In this document: positions 36,004 to 44,308 of the stretch, piece by piece | Position numbering within the stretch: position 1 is the first letter of the stretch | Layout: each line of letters starts with the position of its first letter | Assembly: GCA_044507605.1 (NCBI GenBank) | Contig: JBIQJI010000031.1 | Location: 1-64,000, forward strand | Length of the DNA stretch: 64,000 nucleotides | Reading direction: 5' to 3' | Origin: Thermopolyspora sp044507605 | GTDB lineage: Bacteria; Actinomycetota; Actinomycetes; Streptosporangiales; Streptosporangiaceae | Notes under the pieces: model-generated | What the model saw: only the letters and a program-made list of their open reading frames with translations | What the model was told of the DNA's origin: nothing | The model's database searches: none | Program-made: the position numbers and the translations under genes

Positions 36004-37317
36004 TCACTCCTGCCACCACTCGGCGTCCTCGGCCGGCTCGGTCGAGGGCTTGCGGGGCGCCGGCGCGGCGGTGGCGGCGGCCACCGGCGACGGGTCCTTC
36101 GGGATGCTGGTCGTGGCGGCGAGGGCCGGCTTGGGCGCCGGGGGCGCCACCGCCGGGGCGGGGTCGTCCATGCCGGGCAGCGGCGCGCCACCGAGCAGCT
36201 GACGCAGCTGCGCCAGGTGGCTGGTGATGCTGTCGCGCTGGCGGGTGAGCTCGTCGACCTGGCGCTGGGCGGTGGTGCGGGCGCGCTCGGCCTCGGCCTT
36301 GGCCTCGGACACGATGGACTCGGCGTTCGCCTTGGCCTCGGCGACGACCTGTTCGGCGTTCTTGCGGGCGTTGGCGATGAGCTGCTTGGCATGGGTGTCG
36401 GCCTCGCGGCGGGTCTGCTCGGCCTGCTGGGTGGCCTTGCTGGCCCGCTGCTCGGCGGTGGCGGCCCGCTGCTCGGCCTCGGCGACCAGCTTCTGGGTGT
36501 TGGCCTGCGCGGTGGCGTGCCGCTCGGCCTCCAGGCGCTCGGCCTCCTCGCGCCGCGCGGCGAGCTGGATCTCGAACTCCGCTTCGTCCTGCGCCCGCTT
36601 GGCCTCGCTCTCCTCCAGCACCCGCTGGGCCTGGGCGCGCATCTCGTCGGCCTGCCGCTTGGCGGTGGTGAGGATCTCGTCGCGCTCGCGCTTGGTGGAC
36701 GCCCGCAGCTGCGCGACCTCGCGCTCGGTGGTGGTGCGCAGCTTGGCGATCTCGCGCTCGGCGTCGGCGCGCTTCTCGGCGACCTCGTGGTCGGCGGTGG
36801 CGCGCAGCTTGGCCACCTCGCGCTCGGTGGTCGAGGTCAGCTCGTCGGCCTCGCGCCTGGCGGTGGACCGGGTCTCCTCGGCGTCGCGCTCGGCGGTGGT
36901 GCGCATCTCGTCGGCCTCGCGGGCGGCGAGGGCCCGCTTGTCGGCGGCTTCGTGCTCGGCGGCGGCGCGCACTTCGGCGGCCTCGACCTTGGCCGCCGCC
37001 TTGATCTCGTTGGCCTCCGATCGCGCGGCCTGCACGAGCTCGGTGGCCTGTTCTTCGGCGAGCCGTAGCAGCTGCTCGATGCGCGCGCCGAGCCCGGAGT
37101 AGGTCGGCCGCTCCTGCTCCTGTAGCTGTCGCTGCGACTCGGCGAGCTCGCGCTGCAGCGCTGATACCTGCTCACGCGCCTGACGGAGCTCGGTGTCGAG
37201 CTGCTTCAGGTGGTCGTGAACCTGGTGCCGGTCGAAGCCGCGGAGCACCACGTCGAATTCACGCATGGGGGCGTCTTCAAAGAAGTTGTTGAGCTGGGCG
37301 TCGATGTCGGACTGCAT
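36004..37317 (-). CDS. DivIVA-like/Scy-FilP-type coiled-coil protein with hendecad repeats
   Basis: 437 residues from ATG 37317 (AGGATCG upstream; the frame continues upstream without support). Residues ~18-60 resemble the DivIVA N-terminal region ('REFDVVLRGFDRHQVHDHLKQLDTELRQ'). Residues 96-238 are thirteen uninterrupted 11-residue units (e.g. STTEREVAKLR, ADAEREIAKLR, TTTEREVAQLR). More heptad-like coiled coil follows to ~385, then a Pro/Ala-rich tail ending 'EDAEWWQE'. Place next to methylmalonyl-CoA epimerase and thiolase is that of scy/filP in Streptomyces; only one such gene is here. Likely a tip-growth cytoskeleton or polarisome scaffold. Confidence 0.85.
   Translation of the reverse strand: MQSDIDAQLNNFFEDAPMREFDVVLRGFDRHQVHDHLKQLDTELRQAREQVSALQRELAESQRQLQEQERPTYSGLGARIEQLLRLAEEQATELVQAARSEANEIKAAAKVEAAEVRAAAEHEAADKRALAAREADEMRTTAERDAEETRSTARREADELTSTTEREVAKLRATADHEVAEKRADAEREIAKLRTTTEREVAQLRASTKRERDEILTTAKRQADEMRAQAQRVLEESEAKRAQDEAEFEIQLAARREEAERLEAERHATAQANTQKLVAEAEQRAATAEQRASKATQQAEQTRREADTHAKQLIANARKNAEQVVAEAKANAESIVSEAKAEAERARTTAQRQVDELTRQRDSITSHLAQLRQLLGGAPLPGMDDPAPAVAPPAPKPALAATTSIPKDPSPVAAATAAPAPRKPSTEPAEDAEWWQE
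36604..37032 (-). repeat. Coding region of thirteen 11-residue repeats
   Basis: 33-bp units encoding consensus x-T/A-x-x-R/H-E-A/V-x-x-L/K-R. The 11-residue period predicts a nearly straight or right-handed hendecad coil, not a classic heptad. Confidence 0.85.
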
Positions 37318-37610
37318 GTTGCTCGATCCTGATTTGTCGAGACGGCTACACGGGCCGGACGGGGGCAACGGATGGGCTGAGTGCAGGGAGCCACGCCGGC
37401 ACGCGCGCCCCGCCGGGCACCCGCAGACAAGGCAAGGCTGACGCCCACTCCTCGCTTCATTCCCGGCTTGAACGCTCGCGCGGCGCGACCCACGTTTCGG
37501 TGGAAGGCCAGCGTACTCCGAAGAGGGACGCCAGGAGACCCCCACCGCCGTTATGCGCGAGTTGTTACGTATGAAGTTTTCTTGCGTTAGTGCTCTGCTG
37601 CTCGTGCCTT
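37318..37610 (-). other. Upstream region of coiled-coil gene
   Basis: 293 bp without a gene. A relatively AT-rich stretch at about 37545-37600 is the likely promoter of the coiled-coil gene, but no clear -10/-35 pair was settled. Confidence 0.3.
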
Positions 37611-38042
37611 TCAGCTGCGGCGTGCCTCGACCAGCTCCGTGAGCACCCCCCCGACGTCCTTGGGGTGCAGGAACGCGATCGACGCGCCCATCGATCCGTG
37701 CCGCGGCCGTGCGTCGATCGGCCTTACCCCCTTGGCCTCGATTTCCGCAAGCGCCTTGGCCACATCAGCCACACCGTAACCGATGTGGTGTACGCCTTCA
37801 CCCCGTTTCGAGAGGAATTTCCCCACTGCCGTGTCGGGGTGGAGCGGCTCCAGCAGCTGCACGTACGACGCGCCGCCGGCCCCCTCGCCGCCGTCGGCCA
37901 CGTGCAGCATGGCCTCGCGCACTCCCTGGCCCTCGTTGACCTCCCGGCTCACCACCGTGAGGCCGAACGTGGACTCGTAGAATGCGATCTTTTCCTCCAG
38001 GTCGTGACACGCGATCCCGACATGGTCGATCCGCAGGAACAT
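37611..38042 (-). CDS. mce: Methylmalonyl-CoA epimerase
   Basis: Interconverts (2S)- and (2R)-methylmalonyl-CoA. 143 residues from ATG 38042 (GAGGAAGGG upstream). Vicinal-oxygen-chelate fold: metal ligands expected at H7 in 'RIDHVGIAC', the 'EGVHHIGYGVAD' motif and the C-terminal Glu in 'GVLTELVEA'. Divergent from the thiolase; links propionyl-CoA use to the mutase genes nearby. Confidence 0.95.
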   Translation of the reverse strand: MFLRIDHVGIACHDLEEKIAFYESTFGLTVVSREVNEGQGVREAMLHVADGGEGAGGASYVQLLEPLHPDTAVGKFLSKRGEGVHHIGYGVADVAKALAEIEAKGVRPIDARPRHGSMGASIAFLHPKDVGGVLTELVEARRS

Positions 38043-38143
38043 CCCGCACCCTTCCTCGTCATCGCCCCCACCGACGGGCTCCGCCGGGGAGCCCATAGGT
38101 ATGGTGGCAAAGTCGCTCCGTACCTCGTAAGGGAGGCTCGCCC

Positions 38144-39355
38144 ATGAGCCCGCACACCAGCGCCGGCGACGATCGGTCGGTGATCGTCGCGGGTGCGCGC
38201 ACACCCATCGGCAAGCTGCTCGGCTCGCTGGCCGGGCTGTCGGCCGTCGAACTCGGCGGAATCGCCATCAAGGCGGCCCTGGAGCGCTCCGGCGTCGCGC
38301 CGGAGCAGGTCGAATACGTGATCATGGGTCAGGTGATCCAGGCCGGCGCCGGCCAGATCCCGTCGCGGCAGGCCGCGGTCAAGGCCGGCATCCCGATGAC
38401 CGTGCCGTCCATCACGATCAACAAGGTGTGCCTGTCGGGCCTCGACGCCATCGCGCTCGCCGATCAGCTGATCCGCGCCGGGGAGTTCGAGATCGTCGTG
38501 GCCGGCGGCATGGAGTCGATGACGAACGCCCCGCACCTGCTGCCCGGCCTGCGCAAGGGCGTCAAGTACGGCGGCGCCGGCATCCTCGACTCGATGGCCT
38601 TCGACGGGCTGACCGACGTGTTCGACCAGATCGCGATGGGCGAGTCGACCGAGCGCCACAACGCCAGGTACGGCTGGACCAGGCGCGAGCAGGACGAGTT
38701 CGCCGCCCGCTCGCACCAGCGCGCCGCCGCCGCGATCAAGAACGGCCTGTTCGAGGCCGAGATCGTCCCGGTGCCGATACCGCAGCGCAAGGGCGACCCG
38801 GTGCCGTTCACCACCGACGAGGGGGTGCGCCCCGACACGACGGCCGACGCGCTCGCCGGGCTGCCCCCCGCCTTCACCCCCGACGGCACGATCACGGCGG
38901 CCTCCGCCTCCCAGATCTCCGACGGCGCGTGCGCCGTCGTCGTGATGTCCAAGGCCAAGGCGCGCGAGCTCGGCCTGCCCTGGCTCGCCGAGATCGGCGC
39001 CCACGGCAACGTCGCCGGCCCCGACAACTCGCTGCAGTCCCAGCCGGCCAACGCGATCAAGCACGCGCTCGCCAAGGACGGCATGGCGCCGGGCGCGCTC
39101 GACCTGGTCGAGATCAACGAGGCGTTCGCCGCCGTGGTGCTCCAGTCGGTCAAGGAGCTCGGCGTGCCGCTCGACATCGTCAACGTCAATGGCGGCGGCA
39201 TCGCCCTCGGGCACCCCATCGGAGTGTCCGGCGCGCGCATCGTGCTCACGCTCGTCCACGAGCTGAGGCGCCGCGGCGGCGGCACCGGCGCGGCCGGGCT
39301 GTGCGGCGGAGGCGGCCAGGGCGACGCCCTCATCGTGCGCGTCCCGTCCGCCTGA
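38144..39355 (+). CDS. Acetyl-CoA C-acetyltransferase (thiolase)
   Basis: 403 residues. Nucleophile C96 in 'TINKVCLSGLDAI', active-site His in 'GGIALGHPIGVSGARI', and the second Cys in 'GLCGGGGQGDALIV'. Biosynthetic-type thiolase that condenses two acetyl-CoA to acetoacetyl-CoA, or the reverse. The 101-bp divergent gap shared with the epimerase gene must hold both promoters. GGGAGG ribosome site. Confidence 0.95.
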   Translation: MSPHTSAGDDRSVIVAGARTPIGKLLGSLAGLSAVELGGIAIKAALERSGVAPEQVEYVIMGQVIQAGAGQIPSRQAAVKAGIPMTVPSITINKVCLSGLDAIALADQLIRAGEFEIVVAGGMESMTNAPHLLPGLRKGVKYGGAGILDSMAFDGLTDVFDQIAMGESTERHNARYGWTRREQDEFAARSHQRAAAAIKNGLFEAEIVPVPIPQRKGDPVPFTTDEGVRPDTTADALAGLPPAFTPDGTITAASASQISDGACAVVVMSKAKARELGLPWLAEIGAHGNVAGPDNSLQSQPANAIKHALAKDGMAPGALDLVEINEAFAAVVLQSVKELGVPLDIVNVNGGGIALGHPIGVSGARIVLTLVHELRRRGGGTGAAGLCGGGGQGDALIVRVPSA

Positions 39356-39370
39356 CCACCGGGAGCCGAC

Positions 39371-40354
39371 GTGTCCGGCGGAGCCGATGACGTCGACGGG
39401 CTGGTGGCGCTGGCCCGCGAGGGGCGGCCGCGCGCCGTGGCCAGGCTGATCTCGCTCGTCGAGAACGCCGGGTCGGGCCACGGCCGGGCGCCCGCCGAGG
39501 TGCGCCGCGCCATGGCCGCCCTGGCCGCGCCGCGCGAGGGCCGCGAAGGCGCCCGCGTCGTGGGGCTCACGGGCTCGCCCGGCGTCGGCAAGTCCACCTC
39601 GACCTCGATGCTGGTGGCCGAGCTGCGGCGGCGGGGCGACCGGGTCGCCGTCCTGGCCGTCGACCCGTCGAGCCCTTTCACCGGGGGCGCGCTGCTCGGC
39701 GACCGGGTGCGCATGCAGGAGCACGCCGGCGACCCCGGGGTCTTCATCAGGTCCATGGCGAGCCGGGGCCATCTCGGCGGGCTCGCCTGGGCCACCCCGC
39801 ACGCCCTGCGGGTGCTCGACGCGGCGGGGTTCGACGTGATCCTCGTCGAGACGGTCGGCGTCGGCCAGGCCGAGGTCGACATCGCCGGGCTCGCCGACAC
39901 GACGGTGGTGCTGGTGGCACCCGGCATGGGCGACGGGGTGCAGGCGGCCAAGGCGGGCATCCTGGAGGTCGCCGACGTCTTCGTGGTGAACAAGGCCGAC
40001 CGCGACGGCGCGCAGGCGACGATCCGCGAGCTGCGCAACATGCTGGCCCTCGGCCGGGCCGAGTGGCGCCCGCCCATCGTGCCCACGGTGGCGCTGCGCG
40101 GAGAGGGCGCGGCCGAGCTGGTCGCCGCGCTCGGCAGGCATCACGCCCATCTGGCGGAGTCGGGCGGGCTGCGCCGCCGCCGCATGGCACGCGCCAGGGA
40201 CGAGATCGAGGCCATCGCGCTGGGCGAGCTGCGCTCCCGGCTCACCGACGTGGGCGGGCGCGCCGAGCTGGACGCCCTGTCGGCCGCGGTCGTCGACGGC
40301 GCCACCGACCCCTACACCGCGGCCGACACCCTGCTGGCGGCGCTGCCGTCCTGA
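39371..40354 (+). CDS. meaB: Methylmalonyl-CoA mutase-associated GTPase MeaB
   Basis: G3E-family GTPase that chaperones adenosylcobalamin loading and protects acyl-CoA mutases. 327 residues, GTG start 15 bp after the thiolase. Walker A 'VVGLTGSPGVGKSTSTSM', switch region 'AVDPSSPFTGGALLGDRVRM', 'VETVGVGQAEVDIAGLADT', and the guanine motif 'FVVNKADRDGA'. Likely client: the IcmA-type mutase at 42474. Confidence 0.96.
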   Translation: MSGGADDVDGLVALAREGRPRAVARLISLVENAGSGHGRAPAEVRRAMAALAAPREGREGARVVGLTGSPGVGKSTSTSMLVAELRRRGDRVAVLAVDPSSPFTGGALLGDRVRMQEHAGDPGVFIRSMASRGHLGGLAWATPHALRVLDAAGFDVILVETVGVGQAEVDIAGLADTTVVLVAPGMGDGVQAAKAGILEVADVFVVNKADRDGAQATIRELRNMLALGRAEWRPPIVPTVALRGEGAAELVAALGRHHAHLAESGGLRRRRMARARDEIEAIALGELRSRLTDVGGRAELDALSAAVVDGATDPYTAADTLLAALPS

Positions 40355-40396
40355 CGGGCACGGCGCCGGCGCAGGCCGCGCGGTGGCACGAGCGGC

Positions 40397-41701
40397 TCAC
40401 CACCCCGGCGACGGGCCGACGGGGTGACCGTGACGCCCCGGCAGCGCCGCGGGGCGGGCGGCGTCGCCGGCGAAGTGATGCCTGGTCAGCGCGCACGTGG
40501 CGAAGTCGCCGTAGAACATGCGCAGCCAGGCGCGGCGCTGCGACTCGGTCAGCGCCGAGAACCAGGCCGCCGCGCGCCGCTGCTCGGGCAGCGCGCCGGC
40601 GGGCGGCGTGGTGCCCCGCAGCCAGGCGGTGACGATGTCGCGGTAGCCGCGCGCCGCGCCGGCGCAGCGCGGGGCGAGCCGCGCCACGAAGTCGGCGGCG
40701 GCCCGCTCGGCGTACCCCGGCCGCAGGTCGTCGAGGTGGACGGCCACCACGCCCTGCGGCAGCCGCTCGTCGTCGCCACGCGGCCGCTGCTCGACCCGGG
40801 AGAACGCGGCGGGCGTGCCGGCGAGGCGCGAGGCGAGCGTGATGAACGTGGCGGTCAGATCGTCGAGGCCGGCCCGCATGCCGGGGTGGACGCAGACGGT
40901 GATGGGCCACTCCTGGCAGGCGTACGCCACCGGCGCGGCCACGGTGCGCATGCCCGGCTCCGACAGCATGCGGGCGACGCCGGCCCCGGCGGCGAGCACG
41001 GCGAGCAGCGCGACGGCGAGCGGCACGGCCTGCCGCGTGACGACGGCGGCCCACCCGAAGAGCAGCGCCGCGCTGACGCCGAACAGCCACAGCGCCTGGT
41101 CGGCGTAGGCGCCGGCGCTCAGCCCGGCGAACAGGTCGAAGCGCTGGCCGGTGGCCGGGGCGAGCCGCTCGCCCCAGGTGGTGCCGCCGGCGAGCCAGCC
41201 GAACAGCCCGTAGCTGCCGAGCCCGGCCACCGCCGGCGTGATGGCGCGGGGCAGCGTCCAGCCGGTGATCCAGCCCAGCGCGACGTACAGCGCGAGGCCG
41301 CCGACCCCTGCGGCGAGGCCGCTCGGCACCAGCCGCCCGGCCTGTTCGGCCAGCATGCCGCGCGCCGACAGCACGAGCACGGTCGCGCCGAACGACCCGG
41401 CGGCGACCAGCAGGATCGCCAGCGGCACCCGCAGCGCCCGCCAGGATCCCGGGCGCGGGCAGGCCCGCTCGGCGGGCAGGGCGCGGCGCCTGCGCATCGC
41501 GACCCATGCGGCGAACGCCGCCGAGACCGGGCCGGTCAGCCGCAGCGACCCGAGCGCGGCGACGACGATGTTCTCCCATGCCGCGACGCCGGGTACGAGG
41601 ACGTTCCACGCGGTGAACAGGCCGAGTGCGAGCAGCACGGCGACCGCCGCCAGCGCGCTCCGGCTCAGTTCCCTGCGTGAGACGCCCCGGTGCCTACGCA
41701 C
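40397..41701 (-). CDS. Membrane protein of unknown function
   Basis: Not recognised with certainty. 434 residues from GTG 41701. About six or seven membrane helices in the first ~245 residues (e.g. 'ALAAVAVLLALGLFTAWNVLV', 'PLAILLVAAGSFGATVLVLSA', 'VPLAVALLAVLAAGAGVARML'), then a ~190-residue soluble domain with 'YACQEWPITVCVHPGMRAGLDDLTATFITLASRL'. The layout (TM bundle plus extracytoplasmic domain with a CxxxxxxxC pair) recalls the large integral partners of some actinobacterial ABC systems, but no ATPase is adjacent. Opposite strand to meaB and divergent from the marR gene. Confidence 0.65.
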   Translation of the reverse strand: MRRHRGVSRRELSRSALAAVAVLLALGLFTAWNVLVPGVAAWENIVVAALGSLRLTGPVSAAFAAWVAMRRRRALPAERACPRPGSWRALRVPLAILLVAAGSFGATVLVLSARGMLAEQAGRLVPSGLAAGVGGLALYVALGWITGWTLPRAITPAVAGLGSYGLFGWLAGGTTWGERLAPATGQRFDLFAGLSAGAYADQALWLFGVSAALLFGWAAVVTRQAVPLAVALLAVLAAGAGVARMLSEPGMRTVAAPVAYACQEWPITVCVHPGMRAGLDDLTATFITLASRLAGTPAAFSRVEQRPRGDDERLPQGVVAVHLDDLRPGYAERAAADFVARLAPRCAGAARGYRDIVTAWLRGTTPPAGALPEQRRAAAWFSALTESQRRAWLRMFYGDFATCALTRHHFAGDAARPAALPGRHGHPVGPSPGW

Positions 41702-41871
41702 GGCGGGGCGTGGCGGCCCGGGCCGCCGCCCGCGTCTGGTTGTGATGCATCAGATGTCCCCCCGTGGGGGCGAGGCGCTTCCCCTGGCTTTGCCGGCGCC
41801 TCACCCTTTCGACGCGACAACCATAACTGAGCGTGATGTTTGCCGCCCTGTTTCTTGGTTAAACGCGAGAT

Positions 41872-41880
41872 CGTATTACG
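41872..41880. promoter_or_regulatory. Short palindrome in divergent promoter region
   Basis: CGTATTACG in the AT-rich part of the 224-bp gap between the membrane-protein gene and marR. A possible MarR half-site or chance; low weight. Confidence 0.2.
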
Positions 41881-41888
41881 CTATGTGT

Positions 41889-41919
41889 TTGGGCGAACCA
41901 TCACGAGGCGCGCTAGCGT
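41889..41919 (+). promoter_or_regulatory. Candidate promoter of marR, leaderless
   Basis: -35 TTGGGC (41889-41894), 19-bp spacer, -10 TAGCGT (41914-41919). The GTG at 41926 lies 7 bp after the -10, where transcription should start, and no ribosome site precedes it. Confidence 0.45.
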
Positions 41920-41925
41920 ACCGCT

Positions 41926-42453
41926 GTGCGTACCGCTGGTCCCAAACCCCTCAATCTCCCGTTCGACCCGATCGAGCGCGCCGCCGAGACGTGGCGCGAC
42001 CGCTTCGGACCGTCCTCGGCCATGGCGGCCGTCACGTCGATCATGAGAGCCCAGCAGATCCTCATCGGGCAGCTCGACGCTTTGCTCAAGCCGTACGATC
42101 TGACCTTCGCCCGCTATGAGGCGCTCGTGCTGCTGACGTTCAGCCGCACCGGGGCGCTGCCGCTGTCCACGATGGGCGGGCGGCTGATGGTGCATCCGAC
42201 GAGCGTGACCAACACCGTCGACCGGCTGGAGCGCGCCGGGCTCGTGCGCCGCCGGCCCAATCCCCGCGACGGCCGGGGCGTGCTCGCCGAGATCACCGAG
42301 ACCGGCCGCGACGTCGTCGAACGCGCCACCGCCGACCTCATGGCCGCGGGGTTCGGCATGACCATGTACGACGACGCCGAGTTGACCCGCGTCTTCGAGT
42401 TGCTGCGCCCGCTGCGTGTCGCGGCGGGCGACTTCCCTCGCGCCGAATACTAG
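41926..42453 (+). CDS. MarR family transcriptional regulator
   Basis: 175 residues. Winged HTH about 60-130: 'YDLTFARYEALVLLTFSRTGALPLSTMGGRLMVHPTSVTNTVDRLERAGLVRRRPNPRDGRGVLAEIT'-type layout, with recognition helix 'HPTSVTNTVDRLE' and wing 'RDGRG'. Stop codon lies inside the palindrome that precedes icmA, 20 bp upstream of that gene; likely regulates it. Confidence 0.93.
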   Translation: MRTAGPKPLNLPFDPIERAAETWRDRFGPSSAMAAVTSIMRAQQILIGQLDALLKPYDLTFARYEALVLLTFSRTGALPLSTMGGRLMVHPTSVTNTVDRLERAGLVRRRPNPRDGRGVLAEITETGRDVVERATADLMAAGFGMTMYDDAELTRVFELLRPLRVAAGDFPRAEY

Positions 42454-42467
42454 GACGTCCTAGTATT
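42446..42467 (+). promoter_or_regulatory. Perfect 22-bp palindromic operator before icmA
   Basis: Half-site aatactaggac followed directly by its exact reverse complement. It covers the marR stop codon and ends 6 bp before the icmA ATG. Its right arm contains TAGTAT (42461-42466), a good -10 that would start transcription at or near the ATG at 42474, which has no ribosome site. A bound repressor would therefore block this promoter. Confidence 0.75.
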
Positions 42468-42473
42468 TCACTT

Positions 42474-44153
42474 ATGGACGCTGAAACCATCGCGGCCGGC
42501 CGGGCCCGCTGGCAGGCGCGTTACGACGACGCCGCCAAGCGCACCGGCGACTTCAGGACGCTGTCGGGGCTGGAGGTGGACCCGGTGTACGGGCCCACCG
42601 AGGCCGACCCCCGGTTCGAGCGCATCGGCTGGCCGGGGGAATACCCGTTCACGCGCGGTCTCTACCCCACCGGGTACCGTGGCCGGGCCTGGACGATCAG
42701 GCAGTTCGCCGGGTTCGGCAACGCCCGGCAGACCAACGAGCGGTACAAGATGATCCTCGGCGCCGGGGGCGGCGGGCTGTCGGTGGCGTTCGACATGCCC
42801 ACGCTGATGGGCCGCGACTCCGACGACCCGCGCTCGCTCGGCGAGGTCGGCCACTGCGGCGTCGCCATCGACTCCGCGCAGGACATGGAGCTGCTGTTCG
42901 ACGGCATCCCGCTGGGCGACGTCACCACGTCGATGACCATCAGCGGCCCCGCCGTGCCCATCTTCTGCATGTACCTCGTGGCCGCCGAGCGGCAGGGCGT
43001 GCCCATCGAACGGCTCGACGGCACCCTGCAGACCGACATCTTCAAGGAGTACATCGCGCAGAAGGAGTGGCTGTTCGCCCCCGAGCCGCACCTGCGGCTG
43101 ATCGGCGATCTGATGGAGTTCTGCGCGGCCCGCATCCCGGCGTACAAGCCTCTGTCGGTCTCGGGCTACCACATCAGGGAGGCCGGCTCCACCGCCGCGC
43201 AGGAGCTCGCGTTCACGCTGGCCGACGGCTTCGGCTACGTCGAGCTCGGCCTCAGCCGGGGCCTCGACGTCGACGTGTTCGCGCCCGGCCTGTCGTTCTT
43301 CTTCGACGCCCACATCGACTTCTTCGAGGAGATCGCGAAGTTCCGCGCGGCCCGGCGCATCTGGGCGCGGTGGATGCGCGACGTGTACGGCGCGCGCACC
43401 GAGCGGGCGCAGTGGCTGCGGTTCCACACCCAGACCGCCGGGGTGTCGCTGACCGCGCAGCAGCCCGACAACAACATCGTGCGCACCGCGATCGAGGCGC
43501 TCGCCGCCGTGCTCGGCGGCACCAACTCGCTGCACACCAACGCCCTGGACGAGGTGCTGGCGCTACCCAGCGAGAAGGCCGCCGAGATCGCGCTGCGCAC
43601 CCAGCAGGTGATCATGGAGGAGACCGAGGTGGGCAACGTCATCGACCCTCTCGGCGGCTCCTGGTACGTCGAGGCGCTCACCGACCGCCTGGAGGCCGAG
43701 GCGGAGGCCATCTTCACGAAGATCCGCGACATGGGCTCCGACGGCACCATGACCTCGGGCATCCTGCGCGGCATCGAGGACGGCTGGTTCATGTCCGAGA
43801 TCGCCGAGGCCGCCTTCGACTACCAGCGCAAGCTGGAGAAGGGCGACAAGCACGTGGTCGGGGTCAACAGCCACACCGCCACCGTCGAGGAGCCCCTGGA
43901 GATCCTCCGGGTCGGCCACGAGGTCGAGGCCGAGCAGCGCAGAGTGCTGGCCGAGCGCCGCGCCGCGCGCGACCAGGCCGCCGTCGACACCGCCCTCGCG
44001 GGCCTGGCGGAGGCCGCCCGGCGCTCGGGCGACGGCGCGGGCAACCTGGTGCCGCCGATGCTGGACGCCGCGCGGGCCGAGGCCACCCTCGGAGAGATCT
44101 GTGACACGCTGCGCGCCGTGTGGGGCACGTACGCCGAACCGCCCCGCTTCTGA
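42474..44153 (+). CDS. icmA: Isobutyryl-CoA mutase large subunit-like acyl-CoA mutase (no B12 domain)
   Basis: Adenosylcobalamin-dependent carbon-skeleton mutase. 559 residues: the substrate TIM barrel only, with no C-terminal DxHxxG B12 domain, so it needs a separate small subunit not found in this window. Two substrate-pocket positions match isobutyryl-CoA mutase and not methylmalonyl-CoA mutase: F78 ('WTIRQFAGFGNA'; Tyr in MCM) and Q196 ('KEYIAQKEWLF'; Arg in MCM). Other motifs: 'GGGGLSVAFDMPTLMGRDSDD', 'SVSGYHIREAGSTAAQE'. Probable leaderless start. A related mutase such as 2-hydroxyisobutyryl-CoA or ethylmalonyl-type is possible, but the F/Q pair favours IcmA. Confidence 0.9.
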   Translation: MDAETIAAGRARWQARYDDAAKRTGDFRTLSGLEVDPVYGPTEADPRFERIGWPGEYPFTRGLYPTGYRGRAWTIRQFAGFGNARQTNERYKMILGAGGGGLSVAFDMPTLMGRDSDDPRSLGEVGHCGVAIDSAQDMELLFDGIPLGDVTTSMTISGPAVPIFCMYLVAAERQGVPIERLDGTLQTDIFKEYIAQKEWLFAPEPHLRLIGDLMEFCAARIPAYKPLSVSGYHIREAGSTAAQELAFTLADGFGYVELGLSRGLDVDVFAPGLSFFFDAHIDFFEEIAKFRAARRIWARWMRDVYGARTERAQWLRFHTQTAGVSLTAQQPDNNIVRTAIEALAAVLGGTNSLHTNALDEVLALPSEKAAEIALRTQQVIMEETEVGNVIDPLGGSWYVEALTDRLEAEAEAIFTKIRDMGSDGTMTSGILRGIEDGWFMSEIAEAAFDYQRKLEKGDKHVVGVNSHTATVEEPLEILRVGHEVEAEQRRVLAERRAARDQAAVDTALAGLAEAARRSGDGAGNLVPPMLDAARAEATLGEICDTLRAVWGTYAEPPRF

Positions 44154-44308
44154 CGGGACGCCGCTCACGCGATACGTGCGGGCCGGCCTGCGCGGGGCGC
44201 CCGGCGAGGGTGTCCGGCGGGGCGTCCCGCACGCGCCGCCGCGCCCGCGGCGCCCCACGCCGAGGGGCCTTTGCCGGACGAACGCCGAACATGCGGCAGG
44301 ATTGGACC

